Source of the DNA: Paenibacillus tuaregi
GTDB lineage: Bacteria > Bacillota > Bacilli > Paenibacillales > Paenibacillaceae
DNA length: 64,000 nt
Reading direction: 5' to 3'
NCBI RefSeq assembly: GCF_900086655.1
Contig: NZ_LT575476.1
Location: 4,366,934-4,430,933 of the forward strand
Every line of letters begins with the position of its first letter. The stretch's first letter is position 1. Both the position numbers and the translations under genes were made by a program. Below the pieces are notes generated by a model that saw only the letters and a list, made by a program, of their open reading frames with translations, had not been told where the DNA came from and ran no database searches. Below, piece after piece: positions 8,001-16,115 of the stretch.

Positions 8001-10750
8001 GTTTCTAACTGGGCAGGAGTCATACCCAAAACTTTAATGTATTGCTCCAGATTTTCTTTTTCTTCTTTAGTTATGCTTTCCTTGGCAATTAATTGAATCG
8101 CGGCTGATATGTTCTTATACGTGTTAAAGAACTTTTCACCACTGTCAATCTTGGACATATCAAGGCTTTTAACCATATTCGAAAGCGCGTTTGTCATTTT
8201 TGAGTCTACTTTGACATTGTTTAGATTCAAGAAGGCTTCAACTAAAGACTGTAGATCGCCCCTAACCTCTCCGGTTTTATTCGCGATTTCATTTTCTGCT
8301 TGAAGTACCGCCATTTGTGCGGCTGTTACGTCCGTTTTGTAGTCAGCAATTACGCTTTCATCCGTTCTATCAGAAAAGAAAGCTGCTCGTGAAAACTCAT
8401 TATTTAATGTGTTTGTTTTATTCTTTAAATCTTCCTTAGCCTCATTAATCCCATCTAACTTTTCTTCAAAAGTTTCCTTCGCTCTGTTGATCTTATCTTC
8501 CTGCTGCAGCTTAGCCAGCTGCTTAGTGTATTCAAGCTCACGCTGGATGGCTTCGCTATTTTTAAGGTGTTTATTTCCCTTATCATCAATAGAAGCTACC
8601 AGATTAGGCATTAATCCAGAAAGTTGCTCAATGGTGTCGCGATATAGGCTCTCCTGTTCCGCATCAGCGAAGACAGTCCCGTTCTTCGTTACGGAGTTTA
8701 AATTCTCATACTGGCTGACTAATTCAAGGACTTTATCCTTGTGATTGATCCAGGAGTTCGCTACCAGTTCGTTTTGCTTCCTAGCCTCTTCCATGGCCTT
8801 CACATTTTCTTGATGCTTTTCATATAGAGTTGTCAGGCCCCCGACTAAAAGGGTAATACCTAAGGAAAGCCCAAACGTCATCGCAGCCTGCAGACCAACT
8901 ACGGCTGCTCTTGCTGCCAAGGTTGAACCCGTGAAAATTTGAGTACTGAGCGATACGGTCCTAATAATACCGTTAAATATAGAAAGCACCGGATCCCTTA
9001 ACTTGTTATTGAAGGTGAGCATGGCCAATGAGGTGATCCCAATGATCGTTCCAAACCCTCCAAAGGTATCCGTTAATTTAGCTAGAACTTTAATTAGGCC
9101 CGTACCTAGATCAATTACACCTTTTACGGCAGCTGAATCACTAACGTTTTGCCACATCTCCCCCACAGCATCTTTAAAGAGGGTGATACGCCCTTGAATC
9201 GAATCCAGATACTGCTCATTCTCTCTGGCAGCCGATCCGAACGAATTCACTCCAACCTGAAGGGCTCCTTGCGCATCCTTCCAGTTGGTAATCAGACTCT
9301 TTGCAGCATCTTCCTGACCTTTGCCGGCCACCAAGCCCAGAATATCTTTCTGCTGGGCATCCCCAAGCTTTCCCCATACAGATGATAAATCATTAAAAAT
9401 CTCATATGTACTTTTAAAGGTGTTATCATCCTTTTTCAGGGTCAGACCTATGGATTTAAACTGACTCTCCATTTTAGGAATCAATCCGGTTAGATCCTCA
9501 CCCTCTTTGGAGATTCCGCGAATTCGCATAGCAATCGTCATGAGGGAATCTCCGACTTGTCCCGGGTCTTTTACACCTTTATTAGCTGCCGCAACCATTG
9601 CAACCGTCTGCTCCAGCGTATTGCCTGACTCTGACATGGTCGAAGCGGAGCGTGTAACAGCTTCACTAATCCCTTCGGAAGTAATCGCGAATTTTCCGCC
9701 AACTGCATTATAAACATCGACGATGTGGGAAACATTCTTCCCCTGATCATCTACGGTAATCCCAAAGCCTCGAATGGTTGCTTGAAGGGACTGCATTGCG
9801 CTTTCCGCGTCTTTCGCTCCCCCTACATTTTGAAAGATATGTGCTTGCTTTGACAGCTGCTGGGACTGACGAAGAGTATACCCAAGTTTGGCCCATTCTG
9901 TAGTTGATTTAATTACATCCACGGTTAACGCGCCAACCTCACTAGCAGTGCGGGAAGAGGATTTTATGAACTGCTCATAACTCGAACCTGTTAAATCGGT
10001 GACTTTCCTAAGCTCGGTCATCGCCTGGTCTAATTCTTTAATATAGGCAACTCCGTTTTTAATGGCTTCATAACCCATATTAAAGAATGCGCTACCTTTA
10101 ATATTCTCATAACTCTCACGCAGCCCGGCCAATCCCGATTTAGCCTTTTCCAAAGAATTAGGCTGTGTACTTTCCTCCGACTGCTGTTGGAGGTAGCCTC
10201 TTAACCTGCCCGAATTTTGAACTCTGCCAACCTGGTCGGTTTTGACCGTAACCTTCTGATTGTTGTCATTGGTATATATATTTGTATATCCGATGATTTG
10301 TCCGGACTTATCTCTGTTAGCCTTCTGATAGGCCAGGTTATATCCCTCAAGTTCCTTTTCAAGCTGCTTTAACGTGTTAATCTGGGCATGATAAGCCTGA
10401 GTCTGGTCCAGAACCGATCTTTTGGCTTGGTCCTGACTTTTGATAAATTTCATAACCTCTTGTGCGTGGTTATAAACTTGTTTAGCGGCTCTTCCCAAGG
10501 AACCATCAAGTTTAACCGTTTCAGCCACAAGCTCTTGAACCAGTCTGGACTGGTTTTTAAACCCATCTCCAGCTCTGCTGATCTGATTAAACTTATCCAC
10601 CACCCGTGCGATGCTGTCATCCATATTAATTTTTAACTCAAGCTTCTGAAGAGATGGATGGGAAGACAGCTTTTTAAGTTCCTTGTTGATATCCTGCAGA
10701 GCCGAGCCATTAAGGCCAAGTGACACTAACACTTTCAAATCATCCGCCAT
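5009..10750 (-). CDS. Phage tail tape measure protein (TP901 type)
   Basis: A 1,913-residue protein. The TP901-type core is at about residues 215-600, with the typical AMTELRKVTDLTG and a long Ala/Ser-rich helical region, followed by hydrophobic stretches near 560-640 that would act as membrane-interacting segments. Residues ~1100-1720 are almost continuous Lys/Glu/Gln-rich coiled coil. Near the C-terminus a GGYTGDKAG segment followed by AHDKELVLN is characteristic of tape measure tails. The family sets tail length and passes through the host membrane. If the usual rule of about 0.15 nm per residue holds, the tail would be unusually long, near 280 nm. Start ATG 10750 has GGGAG at a good distance; an upstream GTG at 10759 does not. 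Confidence 0.9.
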   Translation of the reverse strand: MADDLKVLVSLGLNGSALQDINKELKKLSSHPSLQKLELKINMDDSIARVVDKFNQISRAGDGFKNQSRLVQELVAETVKLDGSLGRAAKQVYNHAQEVMKFIKSQDQAKRSVLDQTQAYHAQINTLKQLEKELEGYNLAYQKANRDKSGQIIGYTNIYTNDNNQKVTVKTDQVGRVQNSGRLRGYLQQQSEESTQPNSLEKAKSGLAGLRESYENIKGSAFFNMGYEAIKNGVAYIKELDQAMTELRKVTDLTGSSYEQFIKSSSRTASEVGALTVDVIKSTTEWAKLGYTLRQSQQLSKQAHIFQNVGGAKDAESAMQSLQATIRGFGITVDDQGKNVSHIVDVYNAVGGKFAITSEGISEAVTRSASTMSESGNTLEQTVAMVAAANKGVKDPGQVGDSLMTIAMRIRGISKEGEDLTGLIPKMESQFKSIGLTLKKDDNTFKSTYEIFNDLSSVWGKLGDAQQKDILGLVAGKGQEDAAKSLITNWKDAQGALQVGVNSFGSAARENEQYLDSIQGRITLFKDAVGEMWQNVSDSAAVKGVIDLGTGLIKVLAKLTDTFGGFGTIIGITSLAMLTFNNKLRDPVLSIFNGIIRTVSLSTQIFTGSTLAARAAVVGLQAAMTFGLSLGITLLVGGLTTLYEKHQENVKAMEEARKQNELVANSWINHKDKVLELVSQYENLNSVTKNGTVFADAEQESLYRDTIEQLSGLMPNLVASIDDKGNKHLKNSEAIQRELEYTKQLAKLQQEDKINRAKETFEEKLDGINEAKEDLKNKTNTLNNEFSRAAFFSDRTDESVIADYKTDVTAAQMAVLQAENEIANKTGEVRGDLQSLVEAFLNLNNVKVDSKMTNALSNMVKSLDMSKIDSGEKFFNTYKNISAAIQLIAKESITKEEKENLEQYIKVLGMTPAQLETVRDSFKETFDFTKSQERLQESFKNTSAEIKDINSALNDMNQGHALNEETVNHLVAKYPHLSNSITQVKDGWIISKKALVDLRKEKQDFFEQDMAKEQENAFIVLNSSLKRLSAYGLEFGVVTNLAGAKEALRRVEEEAAKGTPSKWKNKLLSDEDDTTKQKVLNELQVDLGGQIVNIEEIENYFKFLRQTVNNISQGIPKANATAKSSQKAANDTYKETVKILTATLERLKQIDSEQEKLLNKRTKMKKGSVEYQQSLADELKLLKEQKSLYEAGAKNPSELIEKEVDAKTKKAVSTGDKTKELADAKENAEHKAVQLDTDIYKKSLEIIDDVILMSQNKIDSYNPLIQKSQGRQSRMSGSSAEWRKEEMLQSSYLQAQQKEVENQNKRIDQLLKENKITSGEYDKQKSENSAKWWELEQQVQEKRFNVVKSNLAEYDQKIEKVKNQFDNTNAKLGLLKEGSKEYMEVLQSQTPILREEQQLHKDKIAVLNELLASDKLTAEQKEELAKQLQAETRAYYDNEAAIKSNLEQQQKLREDAADKIIEAYKNMYQKQQELENKALDERKEKEDKRHEEFKKNLEDENRAFEDSINKQMKVMDRNNASADYETELNKKLKERQTIIDKLNVLALDNSMEAKAKRKDLGDQLNAKNEEIDKYKLDREREMRKQGLQDQLDDRKKYTDKISRDEDKRNKDEMDAIDLKRREVEQYYKDILENEQNFYRLKQGLLSQDSKVVQDTLAELKVGFDTYHAWLNQNVIESEKGLNNLNNALEKSLNMLKKFASGDFSQEDAFPSGYTPPSTGTPTSPSSPSSPTKNDDVKSAWEQYLKNKKEAEDLTQEAVKRGRKNPKDPEIANIKAEIERLRKANNKIREAHPSFPNGSFAELNGKDVFSAETGGYTGDKAGKGGKFLLAHDKELVLNQTDTSRMLEIVSIARSLFMGNMNWGQLLEMKPSSYSTDNSVTIEQVIIQANDMDSGKTILNKIGEAFTSKIKLGTI

Positions 10751-10810
10751 TTGGATCACTCCCTTTCCATGATCACAAAAGAAGCGATCCGATGACCGCC
10801 CCTATCGTTT

Positions 10811-10975
10811 TTATTCTGTTAACCTCTGGTTATTTGCTTCTTTATCGTCATTCAATTCCAGCATCTTGGCCAGCTCATTTTTAATGCCAACCATAGCCTC
10901 ACATTCCTGGAACCCCGTCGTTGGGACCCGGTTAAGAAAAATCAAAATATTTTTGATCATAGAATTACTGAGCAT
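10811..10975 (-). CDS. Small tail protein, possible second half of a frameshifted tail chaperone
   Basis: A 54-residue ORF whose ATG overlaps the last 11 bases of the preceding chaperone gene and has a strong GGAGGGG ribosome site. In siphophages and myophages this slot, between tail tube and tape measure, usually holds two overlapping ORFs (lambda G and T) joined by programmed frameshifting. Here the second ORF is in the frame reached by +1 or -2 slippage, and the frames share only a short window between a TAG and the TAA stop, which contains the run GGGGAAAAC. Independent coupled translation from its own ATG is equally possible. The protein is otherwise unrecognised. Confidence 0.55.
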   Translation of the reverse strand: MLSNSMIKNILIFLNRVPTTGFQECEAMVGIKNELAKMLELNDDKEANNQRLTE

Positions 10976-11471
10976 CGTTTTCCCCTCCTACATGATCTTC
11001 AGACGTATTGCTGACGGATTGGGCCAATGCGAGCTCACCCATCACAGAACTGATGTTTTTAGAGGTTAGTTTCATTTTCTCTTCGATCTTACGCATTTGC
11101 TCTGGTTGGAAATAGGGGAACACCTCGCCCATAATACCCAGATCAAGAAGATTGTTGGCCAGTTTAATTAAATCTGTTGGACGTGCTTTTCTTGGAATTG
11201 GGAGATTGGTGAACTCCCTGAGGATTAGCACATTTAACAAAACAACCGTGTCCTTAACCAGTTCAGTCTCAGGCTCTACGGTTGCCTTTAAATCTTGAAG
11301 CAGTTGAATATAGTCAATAACCACATTATCAATTAACGATTCTCTAAAATGGGTATGCACCTCAACCTCATACTTATCATTAAGAACAGAAATCTTTGTT
11401 CGTGAATTCAATTTACTGCTTAGCTTATTTAGGCCTGCTGCTGTTAATTTTTTGGCAGTTGGTGTACTCAT
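10965..11471 (-). CDS. Probable phage tail assembly chaperone
   Basis: A 168-residue mainly helical protein starting MSTPTAKKLTAAGLNKLSSK. The N-terminal ~45 residues are basic, followed by a strand and helical bundle with YIQLLQDLKATVEPETEL. I assign it from position: it is immediately downstream of the tail tube gene and upstream of the tape measure gene, the conserved place for the gpG-like chaperone that coats the tape measure protein. The start ATG at 11471 has GGGAG nine bases upstream; the frame is open further to 11582 but overlaps a hairpin there. No sequence motif proves the family. Confidence 0.6.
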   Translation of the reverse strand: MSTPTAKKLTAAGLNKLSSKLNSRTKISVLNDKYEVEVHTHFRESLIDNVVIDYIQLLQDLKATVEPETELVKDTVVLLNVLILREFTNLPIPRKARPTDLIKLANNLLDLGIMGEVFPYFQPEQMRKIEEKMKLTSKNISSVMGELALAQSVSNTSEDHVGGENDAQ

Positions 11472-11565
11472 GTTTATTTCTCCCTTTTCTCTAAAAGTTG
11501 GTGTCCTTAAGACACTTGTTACAGTGCTCTTGCTTAAGAAAACTCTAAGAAATGTCCGAATGAAG

Positions 11566-11591
11566 AAGAGACAGGCTCTCACCTGTCTCTT
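11566..11591 (-). terminator. Hairpin between tail tube and chaperone genes
   Basis: A perfect 10 bp stem AAGAGACAGG/CCTGTCTCTT with a six-base loop, 10 bases after the tail tube stop codon. The following sequence is CTTCATTC, a poor T-tract, so it could be an mRNA-stability or processing hairpin that keeps tail tube transcript abundant rather than a full terminator. Confidence 0.5.
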
Positions 11592-11601
11592 AAGCAGCTA
11601 T

Positions 11602-12402
11602 TTAGGCAATGCTATCCTTGTCATATACCGTCATGGTGTACAACTCGGTACCATCGGCTGGTTTGAGGATATCCATCGGAATATCAAACGCCGAAGGATC
11701 ACCCGTTGCCGCCATTTGCAGCTTCCAGCCGTCTTCCATCTTCGCTTTGTTGATGACGATTTGGGCAGCGTAGTCCTTCTCATCAAGCGTATTGCGGACC
11801 AGGCAGTCTAGGACCACTTTGAAGGTTCCAGCGAACTTGTCCGAGGAGACCGTAATCGTCTTGGCATCCGCACCAGATTTCGCTTGATAGTACGCAACCA
11901 CTTTAGCACCGTCGGCAAGATCGCCTGCGTTGAAGGCGAGCTGTTTAGCGGTAAGCGTGTATTTGCCCGCAGTTGCAGGTCCTGTTGCGAGGAAAGTGAT
12001 TTCTTCCCCATGTGTGCCATCCTCATTCAGCTTGTACACACTGATAAGACCGTTTGCAGCATTCAGTGGAGTAAAGGCCACAGAAGCCTTATTTCCAACC
12101 ACGGTTAGAACTTCTCTTTGATACACGTTTGCCGCGCCCTTCTTGATCTCGTTTCCGGTCATCATCGCGATAACCTCGTTGGTGAATACCGCATCCTGCA
12201 AGGTCACTTTACCGCCGCGGTTGCCGGAGAAGCCAACGATATTTGCGTTCCCGCGTCCGCCTTTGACATATACCGTTTCCGCTGTATTCTCAAGACCCGA
12301 GGTCTTCAGGTTTGTGAGTTGAACCTTGGCCTTTCCAGTTGCCAGATCATAGAATGTTGCTAGTGCTACTTCACGTACTGCCCAAATGTTTGGTGTTGTC
12401 AT
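11602..12402 (-). CDS. Phage major tail tube protein
   Basis: A 266-residue, beta-rich, Gly/Thr/Ala-rich protein without membrane segments, beginning MTTPNIWAVREVALATFYDL. Features that fit tail tube proteins are the repeated strand pattern, a long central region resembling an Ig-like insertion (about residues 95-160) and a C-terminal segment ending DGTELYTMTVYDKDS. Tube proteins are the most abundant tail subunit and polymerise around the tape measure. Position directly before the chaperone supports the call. The ATG at 12402 has AGGAG ten bases upstream. No tail sheath gene accompanies it, which points to a non-contractile tail. Confidence 0.75.
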   Translation of the reverse strand: MTTPNIWAVREVALATFYDLATGKAKVQLTNLKTSGLENTAETVYVKGGRGNANIVGFSGNRGGKVTLQDAVFTNEVIAMMTGNEIKKGAANVYQREVLTVVGNKASVAFTPLNAANGLISVYKLNEDGTHGEEITFLATGPATAGKYTLTAKQLAFNAGDLADGAKVVAYYQAKSGADAKTITVSSDKFAGTFKVVLDCLVRNTLDEKDYAAQIVINKAKMEDGWKLQMAATGDPSAFDIPMDILKPADGTELYTMTVYDKDSIA

Positions 12403-12422
12403 AATAAAACCACTCCTATAAA

Positions 12423-13136
12423 TTAGTTAATTTTGTTGGCCCAATGGATATCGGACATGTTTATGTTCTTGCTATCAATCACTCCAGCGTAAAGGCCGGA
12501 CAAAGTATAATGGTAGTTGTCGATATTATTCGTGGTATGAAAGCCCGCATAGATTTGATAGATATTCAGCTCAAAGATTTCGATCAGGCTCAGACCATTC
12601 GGCTTCCAAGCCAGCCCGTTCACCATACTGGCCAGGTCCATCTTTTCCTTTCGCTTGGGCTCCTTGGTCCGGTTCCTGAGAATTTTGTCTATGAGCTCCT
12701 GGGCTTTCGAATTGCCTGGCTTGAATTCAGGCTCGGACTCTAATTTCAAATGGTTGGCGATCTTCAGCATCTTCTGAAAATCATCAAAATTTGAATGATC
12801 AAGTTCCCCAGACGGGAACTGTAGATGAACCTTGTGTTCATCCCCGGATAGAGAGGGTTCCTCCCTAAACAAGAGGCGCAGCGCCGAGAAGGCATCCGTT
12901 CTGAAGGATTCGTCATGATAACAGTTGGCATAGAAAATATCGAAGTTGGTCACCCGTTCATCGATCTCTTTTCCTAATAAAGATTTATCAATCAGCAGAA
13001 GAGATAACCCATGATAGTAGACCGACATCCCGATCTCCGCAATTTTCTTAAAAGAAGGCATATGTACTGCTAGATTACCGCTAAGTGGAATAGGAAGATT
13101 GGCTAACAGCTTTAATTTAACGTCTTCAATATTCAT
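12423..13136 (-). CDS. Unknown phage protein upstream of the tail tube gene
   Basis: A 237-residue soluble protein beginning MNIEDVKLKLLANLPIPLSG. I do not recognise its family. It has a mixed alpha/beta N-terminal half, a Lys/Glu-rich linker near residues 145-170 and a Tyr/Asn-rich C-terminal part. Its ATG overlaps the stop codon of a 24-residue ORF (ATGA), and it ends 20 bases before the tail tube gene, so it is co-expressed with the tail. The slot before the tail tube often holds a tail terminator or connector; here that is only positional inference. Confidence 0.55.
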   Translation of the reverse strand: MNIEDVKLKLLANLPIPLSGNLAVHMPSFKKIAEIGMSVYYHGLSLLLIDKSLLGKEIDERVTNFDIFYANCYHDESFRTDAFSALRLLFREEPSLSGDEHKVHLQFPSGELDHSNFDDFQKMLKIANHLKLESEPEFKPGNSKAQELIDKILRNRTKEPKRKEKMDLASMVNGLAWKPNGLSLIEIFELNIYQIYAGFHTTNNIDNYHYTLSGLYAGVIDSKNINMSDIHWANKIN

Positions 13137-13207
13137 CGTTTCTTCTCTGCCTCATTAGTGAACTCCGATCTGTAACATTTAAAATCATTTCTAATTTCTA
13201 GTTTCAT
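13133..13207 (-). CDS. Very small ORF (24 residues) coupled to the next phage gene
   Basis: Starts MKLEIRNDFKCYRSEF and ends with TGA inside the ATGA overlap of the following gene. Its ATG lies inside the stop region of the 33-residue ORF upstream, behind AAGGTGAT. The unbroken chain of overlaps and ribosome sites is the only support; it may act merely as a coupling leader. Confidence 0.35.
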   Translation of the reverse strand: MKLEIRNDFKCYRSEFTNEAEKKR

Positions 13208-13305
13208 TTCATGCTAATCACCTTACCCCTCTGTGTGAAATGGATCGGTATTTTCCAACGCTTCAACCAACTGTATTTCCTTCTCTGATCTCGGATAGCG
13301 TGCAT
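13204..13305 (-). CDS. Very small basic ORF (33 residues), first of the tail operon
   Basis: Starts MHAIRDQRRKYSWLKRWK, strongly basic, with an excellent GGGAGGAG ribosome site five bases before the ATG. It is the first ORF after the candidate promoter motif at 13364-13378 and its end overlaps the following 24-residue ORF. No function can be given. Confidence 0.45.
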   Translation of the reverse strand: MHAIRDQRRKYSWLKRWKIPIHFTQRGKVISMK

Positions 13306-13363
13306 GTTCTCCTCCCTTAAACAACTTTATCCCTTTTCCAACAAACCCTCTATTATCAATACA

Positions 13364-13378
13364 TATATTTACTTTATA
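13364..13378 (-). promoter_or_regulatory. 15-base motif, candidate phage promoter element (copy 1)
   Basis: On the minus strand TATAAAGTAAATATA lies about 60 bases before the first ORF of the tail operon. The identical 15 bases occur upstream of the polymerase gene at 16116-16130. The surrounding 13306-13447 holds no gene. Confidence 0.4.
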
Positions 13379-13447
13379 AAATTTTTGTCCTCTCTACTCT
13401 GCCTGAGAACCCTTGTGCCACAAGGGATACAGCAATTCGGCCAATCG

Positions 13448-16027
13448 TTACACGGTTTTCTTCCTGTACTTCTGAACTCGTTCTCTTGTTTTCTCTCTTT
13501 GCACCTCTACCCGGCAGGAATCACAATATTTCAATCGCTGTCCGCTCTCCTCAATCCTTGCCCCACATCTCTGACACTGTGCATCCGTACGAAGGTTTCT
13601 TTTGATATTATCTACAATAATATCCCCGAAGCATGACCATAACGTCGTTTTGTAGCTGCTTTGTTTGTGTACATACAAATATTCAACCAGGATATCCACC
13701 ACGTGGCGCGGGTCTCCTCCATGTTGGATCAATTTCTCCCGGATAAGCCGGTACATGTATTGATTATCTCCGGTCCAATCCCCATTCATCTGAACGACTT
13801 CCATGAACCTCTTTTTCTGATCTTGATTCGTATATTCATTTATAACAATCGTCTTCAGGTCTTCATTATCCATGCTGCCGCCGCTCATCAGTATTCTGTA
13901 GTCAAAATATCCGAGATTAGCCGCATTAAAGTTAAGCCTCACTTTAGGAATGAGCTGCCCAAGGCGGTTCACCACACTTTCGTTCCTTTCCTCAACGTGA
14001 CCGTCTGTCTTGTCTTTAACATAAGTGAAGAAATACGGAACCTTATTCTTGGTATAGGATTGAATCTGCTTCGCCACCTGCTTGGGGCGTTCAGGCTTGT
14101 ACAATGTTTTGGCATAATCTATCGTAAAATTATTTTCCATACACAGGATCTTAACAATTTCCAAGTCAGCCTGCCCACTATTCCAAATCTTTGAGATATT
14201 GTTGCTGATCGTTCCTATATTCCCGCCGCTATACGCGGCCTCCAAGCCTTTATAAATCGATTCGCTGCTAATCAGCTCAGGCTCCGCCTTTCTCATCTCA
14301 TAATACAGCGGATAAATACCCTCCATATTGCGTTTTGCCACCTCAACCAGCTTCTTCTCCCGGCAGACCAGCGCCTTATCCCCATCGTTATCGAACTGCA
14401 GGATTTTACTGATTGGATCGTGACAGCTGGTATAGATTCCTTTGCTCACGAACCACCGGCCGATGTCCTTATTCACTTTATTTGCCCTCACGGCGTGTTC
14501 TCTGTACAGATGCGGGCTTCTTAAGCAATCCAACGGCTCCCCGTCCGGATATAAGGAACAACTGACCTCCTGATCAGCAAGCAAGCCCCGAGGTTCACCT
14601 TCCCCTAGAACCAGCTGCTCACAGAATGCATACAGATCTGGAACGATGAAGGTATATTTCCCGTCAATATAGATTTTGCCGCCCTTCGCATTATTCGTTA
14701 TCTTCTTCTTGACCTGCTTTAAAATCTCCTTGCTGTATGTATCCCTCAAGAGCTCGGGATAATGCTCCAATGCCTGCTGATAATAGTTTTTGTTAGAGTT
14801 CCACTCACCTACGCCGAGCACGCCCAACATCGTTTCTTTCCGGGACCCTATATTTTGGATCGTATCTATCGTTTTGGCAGCCAGATCCTTAAGTTCATCG
14901 TCGGTGATATCCGTAAGCGTCTGCAGCATCTGGTAATTCAGCTTGGCATTCTTAATCTTGTCCTCTTCTTCATTACACTTAGCAGCTTCACAGCCGTAGC
15001 GCGTAAATTTCTCCTTATAATCCTCCCAGCTGTTGTAATACGCCCACATCTTAAACTGGCTTTTTGTGAAAATCACTTCGATTTTCTCCTTGAGAATATC
15101 ATGCTCCACCCCATAAATATCTGTGACCCTTCCGTACTTCGCATGCTTCGCTTCCCGGTTATGTTCCCGAATGAACTTATCGAATGGAAAAGGAACCAGC
15201 AGCCCCTTAACCCACGGCAGCCGGACCATCATGGATTTAACGCTTTTTCTGGGCAGGATCATGCCACAACCATCTGTATGGACAATAGGAAACTCCATAT
15301 CTTGTCTGGTAATTTCATAGGTTCTATCATCGATAAAATCCACGGTGGTTTGGACCGGGGATACGAAATCATCCACTACAATAGACTTCTGAATATCAAA
15401 CTCAGGCCATGGTTCTGTCGCTGTATTACACAAAGCCAGATAAGCCAGATACTTATTAATATTCACCCCACCCCGCTGGTTAATTTGCTCTGGATCAAGA
15501 CCACACATCAGCGTAGAGTGATGCCTTTCCCATACACTTTCCTTAATGAACATCGTCTTTTTAGTTCTAATCTGCCCGGCGCTCGCAGTAAAACAAACAT
15601 ATTTATGCTTCTCATAAATGAAACCATACTTGATTAAATCCTCAAGCACCTTAAAGTAATACGTTTCTACAATAAAAAGATCCTTTGTAATTTCATCCTG
15701 ATTAATATTCAGCGTTCGGGTCAAAAAAGAGTCAAACACCGCGATCAGATTGGAATCTTTAACGGATTCCTTCCTGAGCTCCCGGGTTGACGTATTGGAC
15801 TGCAGAAGTATTTTGAACTCTTCCTTGAGTGTGTCATATTGCTGGGTCAAAAGCTTCAACTTCCCGGAGGTCATCTGCTCAGCAGCCTCCTGCTCCATCT
15901 TGTTCTGTTTCTGTTTCAAAGCGGATATTTCAAGCTTCAGCCCTCTAAGCTTCGTTTGAATTTGCACCTCTTCATCTGTGTAGAAGCACGAGGTATCCAG
16001 CGAATACATCATGATTTGTTTTTCCAA
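13448..16027 (-). CDS. YonO-like single-chain DNA-dependent RNA polymerase
   Basis: An 859-residue protein. At residues 546-550 it has DNDGD, preceded by a hydrophobic ILQF and followed by KALV; this matches the Asp-x-Asp-Gly-Asp metal-binding motif of the second double-psi beta-barrel in YonO of SPbeta and in the QDE-1/RDR polymerases. The N-terminal ~70 residues form a coiled coil, and a C-terminal zinc ribbon (CxxC at about 817-820 and again at about 833-836) is followed by a basic tail. YonO is known as a single-subunit polymerase related to the cellular multisubunit enzyme that serves SPbeta late genes, so transcription of the adjacent tail operon is the likely job. The gene starts with TTG at 16027 after a GGGGGG run; MMYSL six codons in is an alternative start. 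The family call rests on the catalytic motif, size and context. Confidence 0.72.
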   Translation of the reverse strand: MEKQIMMYSLDTSCFYTDEEVQIQTKLRGLKLEISALKQKQNKMEQEAAEQMTSGKLKLLTQQYDTLKEEFKILLQSNTSTRELRKESVKDSNLIAVFDSFLTRTLNINQDEITKDLFIVETYYFKVLEDLIKYGFIYEKHKYVCFTASAGQIRTKKTMFIKESVWERHHSTLMCGLDPEQINQRGGVNINKYLAYLALCNTATEPWPEFDIQKSIVVDDFVSPVQTTVDFIDDRTYEITRQDMEFPIVHTDGCGMILPRKSVKSMMVRLPWVKGLLVPFPFDKFIREHNREAKHAKYGRVTDIYGVEHDILKEKIEVIFTKSQFKMWAYYNSWEDYKEKFTRYGCEAAKCNEEEDKIKNAKLNYQMLQTLTDITDDELKDLAAKTIDTIQNIGSRKETMLGVLGVGEWNSNKNYYQQALEHYPELLRDTYSKEILKQVKKKITNNAKGGKIYIDGKYTFIVPDLYAFCEQLVLGEGEPRGLLADQEVSCSLYPDGEPLDCLRSPHLYREHAVRANKVNKDIGRWFVSKGIYTSCHDPISKILQFDNDGDKALVCREKKLVEVAKRNMEGIYPLYYEMRKAEPELISSESIYKGLEAAYSGGNIGTISNNISKIWNSGQADLEIVKILCMENNFTIDYAKTLYKPERPKQVAKQIQSYTKNKVPYFFTYVKDKTDGHVEERNESVVNRLGQLIPKVRLNFNAANLGYFDYRILMSGGSMDNEDLKTIVINEYTNQDQKKRFMEVVQMNGDWTGDNQYMYRLIREKLIQHGGDPRHVVDILVEYLYVHKQSSYKTTLWSCFGDIIVDNIKRNLRTDAQCQRCGARIEESGQRLKYCDSCRVEVQREKTRERVQKYRKKTV

Positions 16028-16092
16028 ATTAATAATAATCCCCCCATAAATATATAAAGAAAATATAATAATGAACCTTATACTATAATATC

Positions 16093-16110
16093 ATAATTCA
16101 AATGAATTAT
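16093..16110. promoter_or_regulatory. Perfect palindrome upstream of the polymerase gene, candidate operator
   Basis: ATAATTCA-AA-TGAATTAT, an 8 bp perfect inverted repeat with a two-base centre, in very AT-rich DNA about 65 bases upstream of the polymerase start. No regulator gene is adjacent in the window. Confidence 0.4.
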
Positions 16111-16115
16111 ATAAT

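Noticed and set aside
14762-15637. 291-codon open frame on the plus strand inside the polymerase gene
   Set aside because: Antisense shadow: no ribosome site, composition of a reversed coding strand, and the minus-strand protein has clear motifs.
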